Of a DNA stretch of 6,314 bases, positions 6,059 through 6,314 are shown piece after piece. Where the stretch lies: NCBI GenBank assembly GCA_020027305.1, contig JAHRAM010000050.1, forward strand, positions 1 to 6,314, written 5' to 3'. This DNA comes from Acidimicrobiia bacterium (GTDB taxonomy: Bacteria; Actinomycetota; Acidimicrobiia; Acidimicrobiales; Hopanoidiivorantaceae). The first letter of the stretch is position 1, and every line of letters starts with the position of its first letter. The translations under genes were made by a program, and so were the position numbers. The notes below the pieces were generated by a model. It was not told the origin of the DNA. It was given only the letters and a program-made list of their open reading frames with translations, and made no database searches.

Positions 6059-6096
6059 AATAAAATTAAGTAATAAAATTAAAGAATAAATTATAG
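6059..6096 (+). repeat. 13-bp tandem repeat, about three copies
   Basis: AATAAAATTAAGT (6059-6071) is followed directly by AATAAAATTAAAG (6072-6084) and then by a weaker copy, AATAAATTATAG (6085-6096). The DNA is almost pure A/T and contains no gene. It probably arose by slippage; a role as a DNA-unwinding or bent element is possible but not shown. Confidence 0.6.
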
Positions 6097-6115
6097 ATAG
6101 CAGACAAATTGCAGC

Positions 6116-6191
6116 AGAGAAAAACTAACTTACAACAGAGAAGCAACTTATCGTAGAGAAAAATTAACTTACACTAGAAAAAAAATTAAAC
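6116..6191 (+). repeat. Degenerate tandem repeat of about 21 bp
   Basis: Units begin with AGA(G)A: AGAGAAAAACTAACTTACAAC-like at 6116-6136, a shorter 18-base unit at 6137-6154, AGAGAAAAATTAACTTACACT-like at 6155-6175, and a decayed unit from 6176. The first and third are nearly identical over their first 19 bases (one C/T difference). Units are 18-21 bases long. Confidence 0.55.
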
Positions 6192-6238
6192 CAAATAGAT
6201 GCCGCAACAAGCAGCAGTATTTTTTCAGCAAGCTCCAT
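6164..6238 (-). CDS. Possible 24-residue hydrophobic small ORF
   Basis: On the minus strand, ATG at 6238 opens a 24-codon frame ending in TAA at 6164. The peptide starts MELAEKILLLVAASIWFNFF and has a continuous hydrophobic core of about 14 residues, short for a membrane helix but possible. AGAGG (plus positions 6243-6247) lies 4 bases before the ATG, slightly close for a ribosome site. It overlaps the 21-bp repeats, which give it its Phe-rich end, so chance is a real alternative. Confidence 0.12.
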   Translation of the reverse strand: MELAEKILLLVAASIWFNFFSSVS

Positions 6239-6314
6239 TTAACCTCTAAATAAGTTTAGCTAGTCCCTGCTCTTAATTTTTTAATTAGCGTGAAGTAACG
6301 ACACGCAAAGTGGC

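Larger units (their letters stand above)
5872..6314. other. Gene-free AT-rich region with several repeat families
   Basis: No open frame here resembles a known protein, and I recognise no tRNA or other RNA. The region is A-rich on the plus strand and contains three sets of short repeats, listed separately. I see no strong intrinsic terminator straight after the desulfurase. GCGTG at 6288-6292 and CACGC at 6302-6306 could form a 5-bp stem with a 9-base loop, but no T run follows within the window. Confidence 0.6.

Noticed and set aside
6288..6306. Hairpin GCGTG/CACGC as an intrinsic terminator or RNA gene
   Set aside because: Five base pairs with a nine-base loop and no following T run in the window. 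No tRNA-like arms could be built on either strand.

Overview
This window looks like a chromosomal segment from an AT-rich bacterium, most likely an actinobacterium. Three points favour that. The DsbA-like protein resembles the mycobacterial Rv2466c (mycothiol-dependent reductase) family. The MurA carries the Asp-for-Cys active-site swap known from mycobacteria and a few other groups. A zinc-ribbon protein and a C-terminal J-domain protein sit directly upstream of murA. A low-GC Acidimicrobiia-like lineage is a guess consistent with this, not something the sequence proves. I see no phage, transposon, CRISPR or plasmid genes.

Layout, left to right. (1) 1-358 is non-coding. It starts T-rich (1-60) and turns A-rich (about 61-250). 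It then has a striking 65-base segment made almost only of C and A, holding a perfect 20-bp direct repeat, and a consensus TATAAT at 322-327. The first ten bases may be the start of a divergent minus-strand gene. (2) 404-3621 is a tight three-gene plus-strand cluster: a duplicated-domain protein whose N-terminal zinc ribbon appears to begin upstream of any usable start codon, a protein ending in a DnaJ-type J domain, and murA (gaps of 22 and 1 bases). (3) 3622-3860 is an A-rich leader with a plausible promoter. (4) 3861-5871 is a two-gene plus-strand unit: an Rv2466c-like thioredoxin-fold protein with a one-cysteine active site, then an IscS/NifS-type cysteine desulfurase, 16 bases apart. (5) 5872-6314 has no convincing gene. 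It holds three families of short degenerate repeats, one of which keeps a dyad through matched base changes.

How the genes may work together. MurA makes the first committed precursor of peptidoglycan. The two genes in front of it are probably co-transcribed with it but have no known role. The second unit joins a thiol/disulfide-type protein to the enzyme that releases sulfur from cysteine, suggesting a sulfur or redox role. That link is inferred from adjacency only.

Nothing here is clearly a new defence or mobile system. The most interesting points are the start-codon-less zinc ribbon, the C/A-rich repeat leader, the extra segments in MurA and the cysteine desulfurase, and the paired repeats after 5900.
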